Under the pieces are notes generated by a model. It was not told where the DNA came from and made no database searches. It worked only from the letters and a program-made list of their open reading frames with translations. Positions 4,840 to 5,336 of a stretch of DNA of 5,336 nt are shown here, in pieces. The DNA comes from Bacillota bacterium (GTDB lineage Bacteria; Bacillota; Clostridia; Oscillospirales; Acutalibacteraceae). The translations under genes were made by a program, and so were the position numbers. The stretch lies in contig JAEZFF010000122.1 in assembly GCA_023417635.1 (NCBI GenBank), positions 1-5,336 of the forward strand. The letters run 5' to 3'. Each line of letters opens with the position of its first letter. The stretch's first letter is position 1.

Positions 4840-5336
4840 ATGGCGAAAGTTACTCTGCTTGCTTATACCCCGGAACCGGAGAAAGTTGTCGCTTCAGCGG
4901 CAAAACTTTGTTATTCTTCCGCCGGCATCGAAAAAATACAGGGTGGGTTGACCGAAGAAAAAACATCTTCTTTTGTCAAAATGATTGCTCAGCTTGGACA
5001 TGCGAGCACCATAGAGCATGTTTCCTTTACTTTTGGAATCGAAGGTGTTTCGCGCGCTTTTTTGGCACAGATTACGCGTCACCGCATTGCTTCCTACAGT
5101 GTAAAAAGCCAGCGGTATGTGAATGAATCAAAGTTCGAGTACGTTATTCCGCCCGAAATAGCCGCCATTCCGGAGGCAAAGGAAGAGTTCCTGCAGGCGA
5201 TGGAAGAGGACAGGCGTCATTACGAGAACATTTCGCACCTCCTTACCGAAAAGCATCAGCGGGAATTAATAGAGTCTGGCAAAGATGAAAAAACCGCTGC
5301 CCGTACGGCGGGCAAAATGTCCAATGAAGATGCGCG
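4840..5336 (+). CDS. thyX: ThyX, flavin-dependent thymidylate synthase (3'-truncated by window edge)
   Basis: Makes dTMP from dUMP using methylenetetrahydrofolate, FAD and NADPH, returning tetrahydrofolate instead of dihydrofolate; a cytoplasmic homotetramer in the family. The first 165 codons are present with no stop, roughly two thirds of a normal clostridial ThyX. Key features: N-terminal VTLLAYTPEPEKVVASAAKL (4-23), GHASTIEHVSFTF (53-65), and the ThyX signature RHR-x7-S at 80-90 (RHRIASYSVKS) followed by QRYV, which binds FAD and dUMP. The visible part ends at SNEDA, just before the expected Arg/Leu-Pro substrate-binding region. The ATG at 4840 gives the usual family N-terminus, though its nearest ribosome-like site, GGAG, is 12 nt away. 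An in-frame ATG at 4822 would add METVLN, but it is not better supported. It is transcribed divergently from the small gene. Confidence 0.95.
   Translation, partial: MAKVTLLAYTPEPEKVVASAAKLCYSSAGIEKIQGGLTEEKTSSFVKMIAQLGHASTIEHVSFTFGIEGVSRAFLAQITRHRIASYSVKSQRYVNESKFEYVIPPEIAAIPEAKEEFLQAMEEDRRHYENISHLLTEKHQRELIESGKDEKTAARTAGKMSNEDA

Noticed and set aside
4894..5126. Open frames overlapping thyX in other frames
   Set aside because: The ThyX reading carries the RHR-x7-S signature and family N-terminus, so the others are shadows.
1..5336. Mobile element, CRISPR array, tRNA or rRNA
   Set aside because: I saw no transposase or integrase, no direct repeat array, and no tRNA or rRNA sequence on either strand.

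Overview
The window looks like ordinary chromosome from an anaerobic Gram-positive bacterium of the Clostridia, possibly the Oscillospirales/Ruminococcaceae side (inference). The signs are strong AGGAGG-type ribosome sites, TTG and GTG starts, a lipoprotein rather than a periplasmic solute-binding protein, AT-rich intergenic DNA between moderately GC-balanced genes, and a flavin-dependent thymidylate synthase (ThyX).

Left part (1-3281, minus strand): a branched-chain amino acid ABC importer operon, transcribed livJ > livH > livM > livG and continuing past the left edge. livJ encodes the binding lipoprotein, livH and livM the two permeases, and only the first 14 codons of the ATPase gene livG are present. 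The operon is driven by a promoter matching the sigma-A consensus exactly (TTGACA, 17 bp, TATAAT). A dyad lies just upstream of its -35 box, and a roughly 135-nt leader contains a long hairpin. A second hairpin separates livJ from livH. From livH onward the genes abut or overlap and are probably translationally coupled.

Middle (3300-4630, minus strand): an AT-rich non-coding stretch, then two short monocistronic genes, each followed by a terminator-like hairpin. One is a 222-residue class I SAM-dependent methyltransferase of unknown substrate. The other is a 70-residue protein resembling the C-terminal part of YdeI/OmdA-family proteins. The small gene's promoter region resembles a forespore (sigma-F/sigma-G) promoter, which is the most unusual inference in the window.

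Right part (4631-5336, plus strand): a divergent promoter region with two short palindromes, then thyX, which runs off the right edge.

The liv genes work together as one importer. The methyltransferase, the small protein and ThyX have no evident functional link to it or to each other. I found no new defence, mobile or biosynthetic system. The points worth a second look are regulatory (the livJ leader and inter-gene hairpin, the forespore-like promoter) and the small OmdA-like protein.
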